Assembly: GCA_040880065.1 (NCBI GenBank)
Contig: JBBDJE010000007.1
Coordinates: forward strand, 1-50,077
Source of the DNA: Abyssibius sp040880065
GTDB taxonomy: Bacteria > Pseudomonadota > Alphaproteobacteria > Rhodobacterales > Rhodobacteraceae
DNA: 50,077 bases
Direction: 5' to 3'
A program made the position numbers and the translations under genes. This document shows, piece after piece, positions 41,495 to 50,077 of the stretch; within the stretch, counting starts at the first letter, position 1, and each line of letters begins with the position of its first letter. Below the pieces are notes generated by a model that was given only the letters and a program-made list of their open reading frames with translations, was not told the DNA's origin and searched no databases.

Positions 41495-43912
41495 ATGAAG
41501 AATTCTGCGCAAGTTGTTGTGATCGGGGGCGGCGTGGTCGGCTGTTCGGTGCTGTATCACCTCACCAAACTCGGCTGGTCCGATGTCATGCTGATCGAAC
41601 GCTCCGATCTTACTTCCGGCTCCACATGGCATGCAGCAGGCGGCTTTCATACGCTGAATGGCGATACAAACATGGCCGCGCTTCAGGGCTATACCATCCA
41701 GCTTTACAAAGAGCTTGAAAAGCTCACCGGCATGAGTTGCGGGCTGCATCATGTCGGCGGTATAACCTTGGCCGATAATCAGGCCCGCTTTGAAATGCTG
41801 ACCGCCGAGCGTGCCAAGCACCGCTATATGGGCCTGCATACCGAGTTGCTCACCCCATCCGATATTTCCAAAATGACCGATGGTCTGGTCAATATCGACG
41901 GTATCGTCGGCGGTCTATATGACCCGCTTGATGGCCATCTCGACCCGTCCGGCACCACGCATGCCTATGCCAAGGCAGCGCGGCTTGGGGGTGCGACCAT
42001 CATCCAGCATAACCGCGTGCTTGAAACAAACCCCCGCCCCGATGGCACATGGGATGTGGTCACCGAACAGGGCAACGTGCATGCCGAACATGTCGTCAAT
42101 GCCGGTGGGCTTTGGGCGCGCGAAGTTGCGGCAATGGCGGGTGTGTACCTGCCGCTTTTGCCCATGGCGCACCAATATCTGGTGACCGATGATATCCCGG
42201 AAATTTACAACCGCGAAGTTGAATTTCCGCATGTGATGGACCCGGGCGGCGAAAGCTATCTGCGCCAGGAAGGGCGCGGGTTGTGCATCGGCTTTTACGA
42301 AAAACCCTGCGAGGCATGGTCGGTTGACGGCACGCCGTGGGATTTTGGCCACGAATTGCTGAACGAGCAATTCGACAAGATCGAAGATTCGGTCACCTTT
42401 GCCTATCGTCGCTTTCCGGTCTTGGAGCGCGCCGGTGTAAAAAACGTCATCCACGGCCCGTTTACCTTCGCCCCCGATGGCAACCCGCTTATCGGCCCCG
42501 TGCCCGGCCTGCGCAATTACTGGAGCGCCTGCGCCGTGATGGCGGGCTTTTCTCAGGGCGGCGGCATGGGCAAATCCCTTGCCGAATGGATGATCCGCGG
42601 CGAAACCGAGGTCGACCCGCGTGGTTTTGATGTGGCGCGCTTTGGCAAATGGACGACGCCGGGCTATACCGTGCCCAAGGTGATCGAAAACTATCAGATG
42701 CGCTTTTCGGTCAGCTACCCCAACGAGGAACGCCCCGCCGCGCGCCCTTTGCGCACAACACCCATGTATGATGTGTTTGACGGTCTTGGCGCGGTATGGG
42801 GCCAGCAATATGGGCTGGAAGTGCCGAATTACTTCGCCCTCAAGGGCGAGCCGCGCTACGAGCAGCCAAGCTTCAAACGCTCGAATGCCTGGGAGGCAAC
42901 GGCACAAGAGGTGCAGGCCGTGCGCACCGGCGTTGGCATAAACGAGGTGCAGAATTTCGGTAAATTCCGCATTACCGGCACCGGCGCGCGCGCATGGCTA
43001 AACCGGATCATGGCGGGCAATATCCCCAAAGCCGGCCGCCTGTCGCTCACCCCGATGCTTTCGCCCAAAGGCCGGCTGTTGGGTGATTTCACCGTCACCT
43101 GCCTGTCGGAAACCGAGTTTCGCATCACCGGCTCTTATGGTGCGCAAGACCAGCATTTGCGCTGGTTTCAGCAGCATCTCGCCGATGATGTCTGCATCGA
43201 AAATATCTCCGACACGGTAACCGGTTTCCAGATCGCCGGCCCGCATGCACGCGACCTTCTGGCCAGTGTCACCCGCGCCGATGTTTCGCCCGAGGCGTTC
43301 AGGTTCATGGATGCCAGGCCCATGACCGTTGGCATGGCCAACTGCCTTGTGCAGCGCGTCAGCTATACCGGCGACCTCGGCTTTGAAATTTTCACCGATT
43401 TCATGAGTCAGCGCAGCCTTTGGCACACCCTTTGGGCGGCAGGGCAAGGCATGGGTCTGCGCCCCTTTGGCATGCGCGCGATGATGAGCCTTCGGCTCGA
43501 CAAACTGTTCGGAAGCTGGGCGCGCGAATTTTCGCCCGACTACATGCCGGGCGAGACCGGTATTGACCGGTTCATCCGCTTCAACAAGCCGAGCGACTGG
43601 ATCGGCAAAGCCGCCGCGCTGAAGGAAAAGGCCGAAGGGCCAAGGCGCAAACAGGTCGCCTTTGTGGTTGATGCTGTCGATGCCGATGTCGTGGCCTATG
43701 AGCCGGTATGGCTGGGCGATGATGTTATCGGTTTTTGCACCTCTGGCGGCTATTCGCATTGGACAGGGCAATCCATCGCCATCGCCTTCGTGCCGGTTGA
43801 ACATATCAAACCGGGGCTGGCGGTGGAGATCGAAATCCTCGGCAAGCGCTGCGCGGCCCGCATGCTCACGGGCCCGCTTTGGGATGCGGATGGCGCGCGG
43901 ATGCGCGGATGA
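41495..43912 (+). CDS. Dimethylglycine/sarcosine dehydrogenase-family flavoprotein (DAO plus GcvT domains)
   Basis: 805 residues. The N-terminal FAD-binding DAO domain has GGGVVG at 11-16 and the covalent-FAD-type motif GSTWHAAGG with His46. An FAO_M linker domain follows, then a C-terminal GcvT folate-binding aminomethyltransferase region (from ~440) ending TGPLWD. These enzymes demethylate dimethylglycine, sarcosine or related N-methyl amines and pass the one-carbon unit to tetrahydrofolate. Substrate cannot be fixed. ATG 41495 follows AAAGGGG. Its stop overlaps the pdxA start by four bases. Confidence 0.88.
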   Translation: MKNSAQVVVIGGGVVGCSVLYHLTKLGWSDVMLIERSDLTSGSTWHAAGGFHTLNGDTNMAALQGYTIQLYKELEKLTGMSCGLHHVGGITLADNQARFEMLTAERAKHRYMGLHTELLTPSDISKMTDGLVNIDGIVGGLYDPLDGHLDPSGTTHAYAKAARLGGATIIQHNRVLETNPRPDGTWDVVTEQGNVHAEHVVNAGGLWAREVAAMAGVYLPLLPMAHQYLVTDDIPEIYNREVEFPHVMDPGGESYLRQEGRGLCIGFYEKPCEAWSVDGTPWDFGHELLNEQFDKIEDSVTFAYRRFPVLERAGVKNVIHGPFTFAPDGNPLIGPVPGLRNYWSACAVMAGFSQGGGMGKSLAEWMIRGETEVDPRGFDVARFGKWTTPGYTVPKVIENYQMRFSVSYPNEERPAARPLRTTPMYDVFDGLGAVWGQQYGLEVPNYFALKGEPRYEQPSFKRSNAWEATAQEVQAVRTGVGINEVQNFGKFRITGTGARAWLNRIMAGNIPKAGRLSLTPMLSPKGRLLGDFTVTCLSETEFRITGSYGAQDQHLRWFQQHLADDVCIENISDTVTGFQIAGPHARDLLASVTRADVSPEAFRFMDARPMTVGMANCLVQRVSYTGDLGFEIFTDFMSQRSLWHTLWAAGQGMGLRPFGMRAMMSLRLDKLFGSWAREFSPDYMPGETGIDRFIRFNKPSDWIGKAAALKEKAEGPRRKQVAFVVDAVDADVVAYEPVWLGDDVIGFCTSGGYSHWTGQSIAIAFVPVEHIKPGLAVEIEILGKRCAARMLTGPLWDADGARMRG

Positions 43913-44904
43913 GCCTGCCGCTGAACCTGCCGCTGAGCCTGCCTCTGGCCATATCCATGGGCGACCCTGCCGGGATCGGCCCCGAAATCGCGCTACGTGC
44001 GGTTGAGGCGGGCCAAAATGCGGTGATTTTGGGCGATATGGGCGTATTGCAGGCGGCGGCTGCGCGCATAAACTGCACCCTGCCGCTGCGCGCAGTTACA
44101 GCGCCCGAACACGCGCAGGCGGGGGAGATTTCAGTCGTCGAAACCTCTGCATTACCTGTTTTGCCCGCGTTCGGCGCGGTGTCGGCAATCGCAGGCCAAG
44201 CGGCTTATGATGCCATTTTGGCGGGCATAAACCTCGCCAAATCCGGCCATGTTGCAGGGCTTGTCACCGCCCCGATCCATAAAGAGGCGCTGGCCGCCGC
44301 GGGCATTGCATTTCCCGGCCATACCGAAATGCTGGCGCATTTTTCCGGCAGGGCAAAGGTGGCGATGATGCTGGTGAATGACGCGATCCGCACCGTGCTG
44401 GTGACCATCCACCTTTCGCTGCGCGATGCGATTGCAGCGGCGGATTTTAGCGCCAATCTGGCCGCGATCCGCCTTGCTCATCAAGGTTGCCGCGCGCTTG
44501 GCATTTCAGCGCCGCGCGTCGCCGTGGCCGGGCTCAACCCGCATGCGGGCGAAGGGGGGCTGTTTGGCCGTGAGGAGATCGAGATCATCGCCCCCGCAAT
44601 CAAAGCCGCCCGCGATGAGGGGATAGACGCAACCGGCCCTTGGCCCGGTGATACTGTCTTCATGTCGGCCCGTTTGGGCAAGTTCGATGTGGTGGTGGCG
44701 CAATATCACGATCAGGGCCTGATCCCTGTGAAATATATGGGGCTGGATGAGGGGGTGAACGTCACGCTCGGCCTGCCTTTCGTGCGCACCAGCCCTGACC
44801 ATGGCACCGCATTTGACATTGCCGGGCAAAACTTGGCCAACCCCGCCAGCCTGATCCGCGCCTGCACACTTGCCCGCCAGTTGGCGCTTGCCGCAAAGGC
44901 ATAA
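43909..44904 (+). CDS. pdxA: 4-hydroxythreonine-4-phosphate dehydrogenase PdxA (or PdxA-like)
   Basis: 331 residues with the PdxA motifs: SMGDPAGIGPEIAL at the start, TAPIHKEAL, FPGHTEML, GLNPHAGEGGLFGREE and YHDQGLIPVKYMG, which include the metal and phosphate ligands. It makes the pyridoxal-5'-phosphate precursor. PdxA-like paralogues also act in sugar-acid catabolism, and this copy is coupled to a demethylating flavoprotein rather than to pdxJ or ksgA, so the biosynthetic role is probable but not certain. ATG 43909 overlaps the upstream stop (ATGA). Confidence 0.88.
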   Translation: MSLPLNLPLSLPLAISMGDPAGIGPEIALRAVEAGQNAVILGDMGVLQAAAARINCTLPLRAVTAPEHAQAGEISVVETSALPVLPAFGAVSAIAGQAAYDAILAGINLAKSGHVAGLVTAPIHKEALAAAGIAFPGHTEMLAHFSGRAKVAMMLVNDAIRTVLVTIHLSLRDAIAAADFSANLAAIRLAHQGCRALGISAPRVAVAGLNPHAGEGGLFGREEIEIIAPAIKAARDEGIDATGPWPGDTVFMSARLGKFDVVVAQYHDQGLIPVKYMGLDEGVNVTLGLPFVRTSPDHGTAFDIAGQNLANPASLIRACTLARQLALAAKA

Positions 44905-44912
44905 GCCGCACC

Positions 44913-46757
44913 TTAGAGCCTTGGAAAATAAGCCGAAAGCGCTGCAAACCGTGGCCAGTCCTTCGCGGCGGGCAGGCTCCAGCCGGTTTCAGCCACGGCG
45001 CAAAGGCGGGGGAAGACCTGATGGTTGAATATCGCCTTGCTGACAAGGGTTTCCGACCATATGCAGGCCTGCACCCCCGCAAGCTTTGCGGGAAGATCAA
45101 CCCCCGCAGCCGGCTCGGTCTCATAGGTTTTGAGCGCCGGCGTCATCCCCGCCCAGCTTGCGCCCGTGTCGGCCCAGCCGTGGCTTTGGGCAATGTCCAT
45201 GTAATAGGCGGTGGCCGGTGTAAAAGTTACACTGTAACCGTCATTTGTGAGCATTTTGGCCAAATCCGCGCTTTGCCACGCGAATAGGAGCGCAGATTCA
45301 GCGGCGACACCGCCGCCTTGCGCGCATTCATCCCAGCCGCCCATAATGCGCCCTTTGTCCGCCAGCCGGGCCTGACAGTGGCGCATGAAAGCCGATTGGA
45401 TGGCGTTGCTGTTGCGCGGGTTCAGCCGCTGCGCGGCAGGTGAAGTGGCCCATGCGCCCGGGGCAACCTCGTCGCCGCCAAGGTGAAAAACCTTCGCCGG
45501 AAAAATCTGAAGCAACTCGCCAAGAACCGTGTTCACAAAGGCCATCGTGGCCGGAAGGCCGGGGTTGAGCGCATTATTGCTAAAGCCGTGAACCGAGATA
45601 TAGCTACCGGGTTTTTCTTCGGGGTCGGCCAAATGCGGCAGGGCGCGCAATGTGGCGGCGCTGTGAGCGGGGATGTCGATTTCGGGGATGACCTCGATGT
45701 TGAGGGAAGCGGCTTCAGCCACCAGACCCGCAGCCTCGGCTTGGGTGTAATGGCCTGACTGGCCTGCCGCGCTATCGCCCAAAAGTGGCGGAATGGCCTG
45801 GCCCCAGCCGCGCGTTGCGCCGGTTTGAATGAGCGCGGGAAAGGCGCGAATTTCAATGCGCCATGCCTCGTCATCGCTCAGGTGCCAATGGAAACGGTTG
45901 AGCTTGTGCCATGCCATAATGGCAAGAAAGCGGCGCAGATCGGCCATCGGGTAGAAGCGGCGGGCCACATCGAGATGCGCGCCGCGCCAGTGAAAGCGGG
46001 GGCCGTCGGTAATGGTGGAGCCAGCCGCCGGATAGGTGAAAAGCGCGGGGTTCTGGCGTGCATGATGCGTGGCCTGAGCAAGCGTGATGAGCGCGTAGAG
46101 CAACCCGGGCCCGCTGGTGTGCAGTTCAACCAGACCTGCCAGAAACCTGAGCGTGTAGCCTTCGCTTGCCTCAACAGGTTTATGGGCAAGCGTAACCGGA
46201 CCTGTACCAAAAAGCTGCGGATGGTCGGCAAAGAGCGTGGCGTAGAGTGTTGCGGCTGTGGCAAACGCGGCTTGCAATGCGGGGCTGGCATCGGGGGGCA
46301 AGGCAAATCCGGCGGGCGCAACGGCGGTGCCGGTGAGCGAAATTTCCGCTGGCATGGGGGTAATGCCAAGGCCCGGCGCGGGGGGTGGCGGTGGTGGCGG
46401 CGTTGTGTCAACCGGTGGGTTATCGCAGGTCAGTGGGGCTGCGGCGATGTCTTGTGTTGTGCCATCTGGTAGCACCAGAAAGGCGCTCATCACACCATCA
46501 TTTGCGTGTTTTGGTGTGAAGGACAGGTTAGTGAGCGTGAAGCTCAGCGGGCCTTCGGCGTGCGGCGCGACAAGGTGGAAACTGCCATCGATCTGTAACA
46601 GCCGCGCGCCGGAAATTGCGCCCGACAGCGTGCGCAACTGGCTGGTATAGGCCAGACGATAACCGCTTGGCAGCGCCTCTGCCCCATGCAGGGTAATGAT
46701 GAAACTGCCGTTTTGCGGCCCCTCGGCCCAATGGGCGGTAACATGCGGTTTAGTCAT
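44913..46757 (-). CDS. Cytoplasmic beta-N-acetylhexosaminidase (GH20)
   Basis: 614 residues. N-terminal beta domain (~1-115), a seven-Pro linker near 117-125, a GH20b domain, then the GH20 barrel: WRGAHLDVARRFY, HLSDDEAWRIE near 290 and the catalytic Asp-Glu in HLGGDEVAPG near 427. It removes terminal N-acetylglucosamine or galactosamine. No signal peptide is seen, so it should act in the cytosol on oligosaccharides brought in by the ABC transporter of the same operon. ATG 46757 overlaps the GNAT stop by eight bases. It is convergent with pdxA, eight bases away. Confidence 0.9.
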   Translation of the reverse strand: MTKPHVTAHWAEGPQNGSFIITLHGAEALPSGYRLAYTSQLRTLSGAISGARLLQIDGSFHLVAPHAEGPLSFTLTNLSFTPKHANDGVMSAFLVLPDGTTQDIAAAPLTCDNPPVDTTPPPPPPPAPGLGITPMPAEISLTGTAVAPAGFALPPDASPALQAAFATAATLYATLFADHPQLFGTGPVTLAHKPVEASEGYTLRFLAGLVELHTSGPGLLYALITLAQATHHARQNPALFTYPAAGSTITDGPRFHWRGAHLDVARRFYPMADLRRFLAIMAWHKLNRFHWHLSDDEAWRIEIRAFPALIQTGATRGWGQAIPPLLGDSAAGQSGHYTQAEAAGLVAEAASLNIEVIPEIDIPAHSAATLRALPHLADPEEKPGSYISVHGFSNNALNPGLPATMAFVNTVLGELLQIFPAKVFHLGGDEVAPGAWATSPAAQRLNPRNSNAIQSAFMRHCQARLADKGRIMGGWDECAQGGGVAAESALLFAWQSADLAKMLTNDGYSVTFTPATAYYMDIAQSHGWADTGASWAGMTPALKTYETEPAAGVDLPAKLAGVQACIWSETLVSKAIFNHQVFPRLCAVAETGWSLPAAKDWPRFAALSAYFPRL

Positions 46758-47217
46758 TCTTGGCCTGCAGCATATGGGCGTAAAGGCTGATGCCAGCGCC
46801 GGGCAGGGGGGTTGCACCCAATATGCGGGCGTAAAAGGCATCATCGGCAGAATCGCCTATGAAGGCATAGACATGGCCGAGATGGCGCAGCGCATCCATG
46901 CACGCCCAGACGAGTGCCGCACCAATGCCCTGGCGGCGGGCCGCCTTCGCCACGCCAGTCGGGCCAAAAAAGCCGGGCGCGGTGACGTTATAGGCAGCAA
47001 AGCCGAGCAGGTCATTCCCGCGCTGGGCGGTGAACAGCGCAATGGGCTGGCGGGCGAAGGCGGGGGCGGTTTCATCTGCCCAGCCACGGTGGAAGTTTGC
47101 GCTGATCCAGTCGGCGATCAGCCCGGATTCTGCCGCAAGCGGGCGGCGGATGATGATGTCTTCGGCGCATCGCGGCGCGCTTGGCAAATCGAGCAGGCGA
47201 ACAAGCAGGTCAGCCAT
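46750..47217 (-). CDS. GNAT-family N-acetyltransferase in the amino-sugar operon
   Basis: 155 residues with the acetyl-CoA binding motif GVAKAARRQGIGAALVWACMDALRHLG (RRQGIG core) and FYARILGATPL near the C-terminus. The acceptor is unknown; given the neighbours it may acetylate an amino sugar such as glucosamine, but that is inference. It overlaps the ABC ATPase and the GH20 gene by eight bases each. Confidence 0.85.
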   Translation of the reverse strand: MADLLVRLLDLPSAPRCAEDIIIRRPLAAESGLIADWISANFHRGWADETAPAFARQPIALFTAQRGNDLLGFAAYNVTAPGFFGPTGVAKAARRQGIGAALVWACMDALRHLGHVYAFIGDSADDAFYARILGATPLPGAGISLYAHMLQAKND

Positions 47218-48280
47218 GCGCGGCCCCGCCGCCGATGCGCGCCCCGTTTGCATCAAACAGGTGCAGATGGTCGCGCTCTGCGGCCAGTTTTACCTGCACG
47301 CCCAGCTTCAGTTGGTGGTCGGGCGGCAATTGTGCGGTGAGCAGGGCGCCATCGGCAAGCGCGCAATGCGCATAGGAAACCGGCCCGAGGTTTTCGATCT
47401 CGGCCACGGTTACAGCAATTTCGCCCGTATCGGAGGGGCGCAAATGTTCAGGGCGCAGGCCAAGGGCGAGTTCGGCGCCATCGGCAACCTCATGCGCCAG
47501 CAGCAGGCTTGCGCCATCGGCCAGAACAGCAGATTTTCCCTGTGCTGTTGCAGGCAAAAAATTCATGCGCGGCGAGCCGATGAAGCCTGCCACAAAGCGG
47601 TTGGCGGGGCGGTGATACAGATCCATCGGCGCGCCAACCTGCTCGATATGCCCGTCGCGCAGCACGACGATCGTGTCGGCCAGCGTCATCGCCTCGACCT
47701 GGTCATGGGTGACATAAACGAAGGTGGCCGATAGCGTGCGCCGAAGCGCGGCGATTTGCAGGCGCATATCAACCCTAAGTTCGGCATCGAGGTTGGAGAG
47801 CGGTTCGTCAAACAAAAACACCTTGGGGCTGCGCAGAATGGCGCGGCCGATGGCAACGCGCTGGCGCTGGCCGCCGGACAGGTCTTTTGGTTTTCGGTCA
47901 AGCAACTGGTCGAGCTTCAAGAGCTTGGCGGCCTCAACGACCTTGCGGTCGATCTCGGGTTTGTCGACCTTGGCCATGCGCAGCGCAAAGCCGATATTTT
48001 CGCGCACCGTCATCTGCGGATAGAGCGCGTAGGACTGGAACACCATGGCAACATCGCGATCCACCGGCGCATCTTCGGAAATGTCGCGCCCGTCAAGGTG
48101 GATGCTGCCGGAGTTGCGTTCCTCCAGCCCCGCAATGGTGCGCAGCAGGGTGGATTTGCCACAGCCCGACGGGCCGACGAAGACCACGAAAGCATTATCA
48201 CCGATTTTAAGGTTGATATCGTGCAGCACCTGCACCTTGCCATAGGCTTTGTTGAGGCCTTTGATGGAGATGGTCGACAT
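47210..48280 (-). CDS. Carbohydrate ABC transporter ATPase (UgpC/MsmK type)
   Basis: 356 residues. Walker A GPSGCGKST at 36-44, signature LSGGQ at 134-138, Walker B VFLFDEP at ~154-160, switch His in YVTHDQ near 192, then a TOBE regulatory domain with GLRPEHL. It drives sugar import with the two permeases upstream. The ATG is three bases after the permease stop. Chitobiose or another amino-sugar oligosaccharide is the likely cargo because of the GH20 neighbour. Confidence 0.94.
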   Translation of the reverse strand: MSTISIKGLNKAYGKVQVLHDINLKIGDNAFVVFVGPSGCGKSTLLRTIAGLEERNSGSIHLDGRDISEDAPVDRDVAMVFQSYALYPQMTVRENIGFALRMAKVDKPEIDRKVVEAAKLLKLDQLLDRKPKDLSGGQRQRVAIGRAILRSPKVFLFDEPLSNLDAELRVDMRLQIAALRRTLSATFVYVTHDQVEAMTLADTIVVLRDGHIEQVGAPMDLYHRPANRFVAGFIGSPRMNFLPATAQGKSAVLADGASLLLAHEVADGAELALGLRPEHLRPSDTGEIAVTVAEIENLGPVSYAHCALADGALLTAQLPPDHQLKLGVQVKLAAERDHLHLFDANGARIGGGAAHG

Positions 48281-48283
48281 GGC

Positions 48284-49126
48284 TTACTCCTTAACCCCGC
48301 CTTGGGTGAGACCTTCGATAAACTGGCGGCTGGCCAGCACAAAGGCGATGATGGTGGGGACAAGCATGATCAGAATACCGGCAAACATCAGGTGCCATTG
48401 CACGGCAAACTGGCTGCGAAACTCGGCAATGCCAAGGGTGATGGGGTAGTTTTCGGGGCTTTGCAGGAAAATCAGCGGCAGGAAATATTCGTTCCAGCTT
48501 TGCACGAAGGTCAGCAGGGCGACGGTGGCAATGGCGGGCCGGATCAGCGGCAGCACCACACGCCAGTAAATGGAAAACGGCAGCGCACCATCCATGCGGG
48601 CGGCATCCTCAAGTTCCGCCGGAACCGAGCGCAGAAAGGCTGTCATGATGAACACGGCGACGGGCATCATGGAGGCCGATTGCACAAGAATGACGCCGGT
48701 GAGCGTATCCAGCAGGCCGAGCGTGTTGACGGTGACAAACAAGGGTGCAAGGGCAAGGCGGATGGGGATGATGACCCCCAGCATGAAGCAGCCAAAGATG
48801 ATCACCGAGCCGCGAAACGGCATGCGCACCAGCACAAAGGCGGTGGTGGAGGCGCAGAGCGTGACGATGACCACCGTGCAGCCGGAAATGATGACCGAGT
48901 TCAGAAAGTAGCGGCTGAAATTCGCCCCGACCCATGCCTCTATGTAATTGCCGAACGACCATTCCGAAGGCAGGTTGAGCGGGCCGCGATAGACCTCTCC
49001 CAAATTCGGTTTGAACGAATTGATGACAGCCACGCCGATGGGAAACAGCACGACAAGCGCCCATGCGATAAGGATGAATTGCACGAGCAACTGTTCGGTG
49101 CGCGACAGGCGGAAAAGCTTGTCCAT
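48284..49126 (-). CDS. Carbohydrate ABC transporter permease (MalG/UgpE type)
   Basis: 280 residues with six membrane helices. The cytoplasmic EAA loop reads EDAARMDGALPFSIYWRVVLPLIRP. The start MDKLFRLSRTEQLL and a large periplasmic loop after helix 1 (VINSFKPNLGEVYRG) are typical of the MalG branch. ATG 49126 has AGGGG upstream and is four bases after the previous permease stop. Confidence 0.93.
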   Translation of the reverse strand: MDKLFRLSRTEQLLVQFILIAWALVVLFPIGVAVINSFKPNLGEVYRGPLNLPSEWSFGNYIEAWVGANFSRYFLNSVIISGCTVVIVTLCASTTAFVLVRMPFRGSVIIFGCFMLGVIIPIRLALAPLFVTVNTLGLLDTLTGVILVQSASMMPVAVFIMTAFLRSVPAELEDAARMDGALPFSIYWRVVLPLIRPAIATVALLTFVQSWNEYFLPLIFLQSPENYPITLGIAEFRSQFAVQWHLMFAGILIMLVPTIIAFVLASRQFIEGLTQGGVKE

Positions 49127-49130
49127 ACCC

Positions 49131-50039
49131 CTAATCCTTCCGCAGATTTTTGAGCGACAGATAGAGCGCGGCGGGCAGGACAAGCAGCGCCGTAATCAAC
49201 CCGATGGCGGCGGCCATGCCGAAATTGATATTCACCGAGGTCGCCGAGCCACCGAATGAGGTGCGAAACAGGAATGTGCCCATGATATCGGTCTGGCGCA
49301 GCGGCCCCGCCTCGGGGCCCATCAGCAGCAGGGTGTAATCGGCATTGTTGAACACATCGACCATGACGATCACGGTGATGAGGATGAAGGCAGGGCCAAG
49401 CACCGGAAAGACCACGGCGCGCAGCGTTTGCCAGCGGTTGGCGCCGTCAAGCATGGCCGCTTCCAGCAGGTGAATGCGCACGGCGATGATGGCCGACATG
49501 ATGAGGATGATGGCAAAGCTGAGCCGGTGCCATGAGTAAAACACTGCAAGCGTGGTGAGCGCCAGATCAGGCTCGCCCAGAAAGCCGATGGGCGCATCGA
49601 GCACGCCAAGCCCCTTGACCAGTAGCGTGTTGATGGGGCCACGGGTTTCAACCATCATGTTGAGCAGAAAGGCCACGGCGGCCCCGGCCAGCGGGTAGGG
49701 GATAAAGAAAATGGCGCGGTAGGTATTGCGCCCCCAAGTGCGAAAACTGAGCAGCAGCGCAAGCCCTGTGCCAAGCACCAGCATCGCGCCGATGATGACC
49801 ACGAAGAAATAGACGTTCTGGAACAGGGCGTTGAAGAACTGGTCGCGATAGTAAGGCTCGCCCAGCAATTGTGTAAAATTGCCAAGGCCAACATATTCGG
49901 AAGGGCCAATGCCCGGCCAACGCACCAGCGACAGGCCCAGAAGGCCCAGAAGCGGCATGAAGTTGAAAATGCCATAAAGCGCCACACCGGGCAGCAGCAG
50001 TGCCATGCGTTGCAGGCGGGCTTTTTGCTTATAGGTCAT
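49131..50039 (-). CDS. Carbohydrate ABC transporter permease (MalF/UgpA type)
   Basis: 302 residues, six membrane helices, start MTYKQKARLQRMALLLPGVALYG and EAA-like loop LLEAAMLDGANRWQTLRAVVFPVLGP. ATG 50039 has GGGGGA at good spacing; ATG 50045 is closer to that site than usual. The substrate-binding protein gene, normally just upstream, would lie past the right edge of the window. Confidence 0.92.
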   Translation of the reverse strand: MTYKQKARLQRMALLLPGVALYGIFNFMPLLGLLGLSLVRWPGIGPSEYVGLGNFTQLLGEPYYRDQFFNALFQNVYFFVVIIGAMLVLGTGLALLLSFRTWGRNTYRAIFFIPYPLAGAAVAFLLNMMVETRGPINTLLVKGLGVLDAPIGFLGEPDLALTTLAVFYSWHRLSFAIILIMSAIIAVRIHLLEAAMLDGANRWQTLRAVVFPVLGPAFILITVIVMVDVFNNADYTLLLMGPEAGPLRQTDIMGTFLFRTSFGGSATSVNINFGMAAAIGLITALLVLPAALYLSLKNLRKD

Positions 50040-50077
50040 TGGCATTTTCCCCCACAAAAGCGGCGCGCGGCAGGCAG

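Noticed and set aside
41915..42907. A 330-residue minus-strand open frame
   Set aside because: Antisense to the dimethylglycine dehydrogenase-type gene, which has clear FAD and GcvT motifs in its own frame.
47756..49153. A 465-residue plus-strand open frame
   Set aside because: It lies antisense to the ABC ATPase and permease; the composition is Gly/His/Asp-rich and typical of shadow frames.

Overview
The window looks like chromosomal DNA of a GC-rich alphaproteobacterium, most likely Rhodobacteraceae (Roseobacter-type). The reasons are the F0 ATP synthase genes kept together as atpI-atpB-atpE-atpB'-atpF away from F1 genes, the FlaF/FlbT pair beside flagellin, a DUF1217-type protein beside flbT, and the zinc-finger/polA pair. 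Genes are densely packed, often with ATGA or TGATG junctions. No gap between genes exceeds 300 bases. I saw no rRNA, tRNA, insertion sequence, prophage or CRISPR array.

Bases 1-10,700 are housekeeping: radC (cut by the left edge), map, a CinA-type MoaB/MogA-domain protein, a MATE transporter, a small CHCC zinc-finger protein directly upstream of polA, a HIT protein, a PfkB sugar/nucleoside kinase coupled to nth, an Ada-like regulator/methyltransferase, and an OmpA-family lipoprotein. Bases 10,690-13,330 hold the F0 operon with a good promoter and a terminator, followed by a small ArsR regulator.

Bases 13,870-41,400 are one nearly continuous flagellar island in alternating strand blocks: FliL-like-flgH-flgA-flgG-flgF-fliQ-fliE-flgC-flgB (minus); fliI (plus); DUF1217-flbT-flaF-flagellin-FlgN-like-rod-binding protein (minus); fliK-flgD (plus); a large periplasmic MotC-like protein, motA, a MotE-like protein, a coiled-coil membrane protein and fliL (minus); fliF-fliH-fliN-fliP-short fliG (plus); flgI-flgL-flgK-flgE-motB (minus); and a divergent FliM-like gene (plus). 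The torque-generating part is odd. FliG has no C-terminal torque domain, FliM is very divergent and lacks a recognisable CheY-binding peptide, the peptidoglycan-binding loop of MotB is degenerate, and extra periplasmic stator accessories sit beside MotA. The export-gate genes flhA, flhB, fliR and fliO are not in the window. The flagellin 5' leader carries two hairpins just before its ribosome binding site, and a 12-G tract plus a strong hairpin separates flagellin from flaF-flbT.

Bases 41,495-50,039 are metabolic. A dimethylglycine/sarcosine dehydrogenase-type flavoprotein is coupled to pdxA. Facing them is a minus-strand operon of two ABC permeases, a UgpC/MsmK-type ATPase, a GNAT acetyltransferase and a GH20 hexosaminidase without a signal peptide. 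That operon reads as uptake of amino-sugar oligosaccharides followed by cytoplasmic cleavage; its binding-protein gene would lie beyond the right edge.
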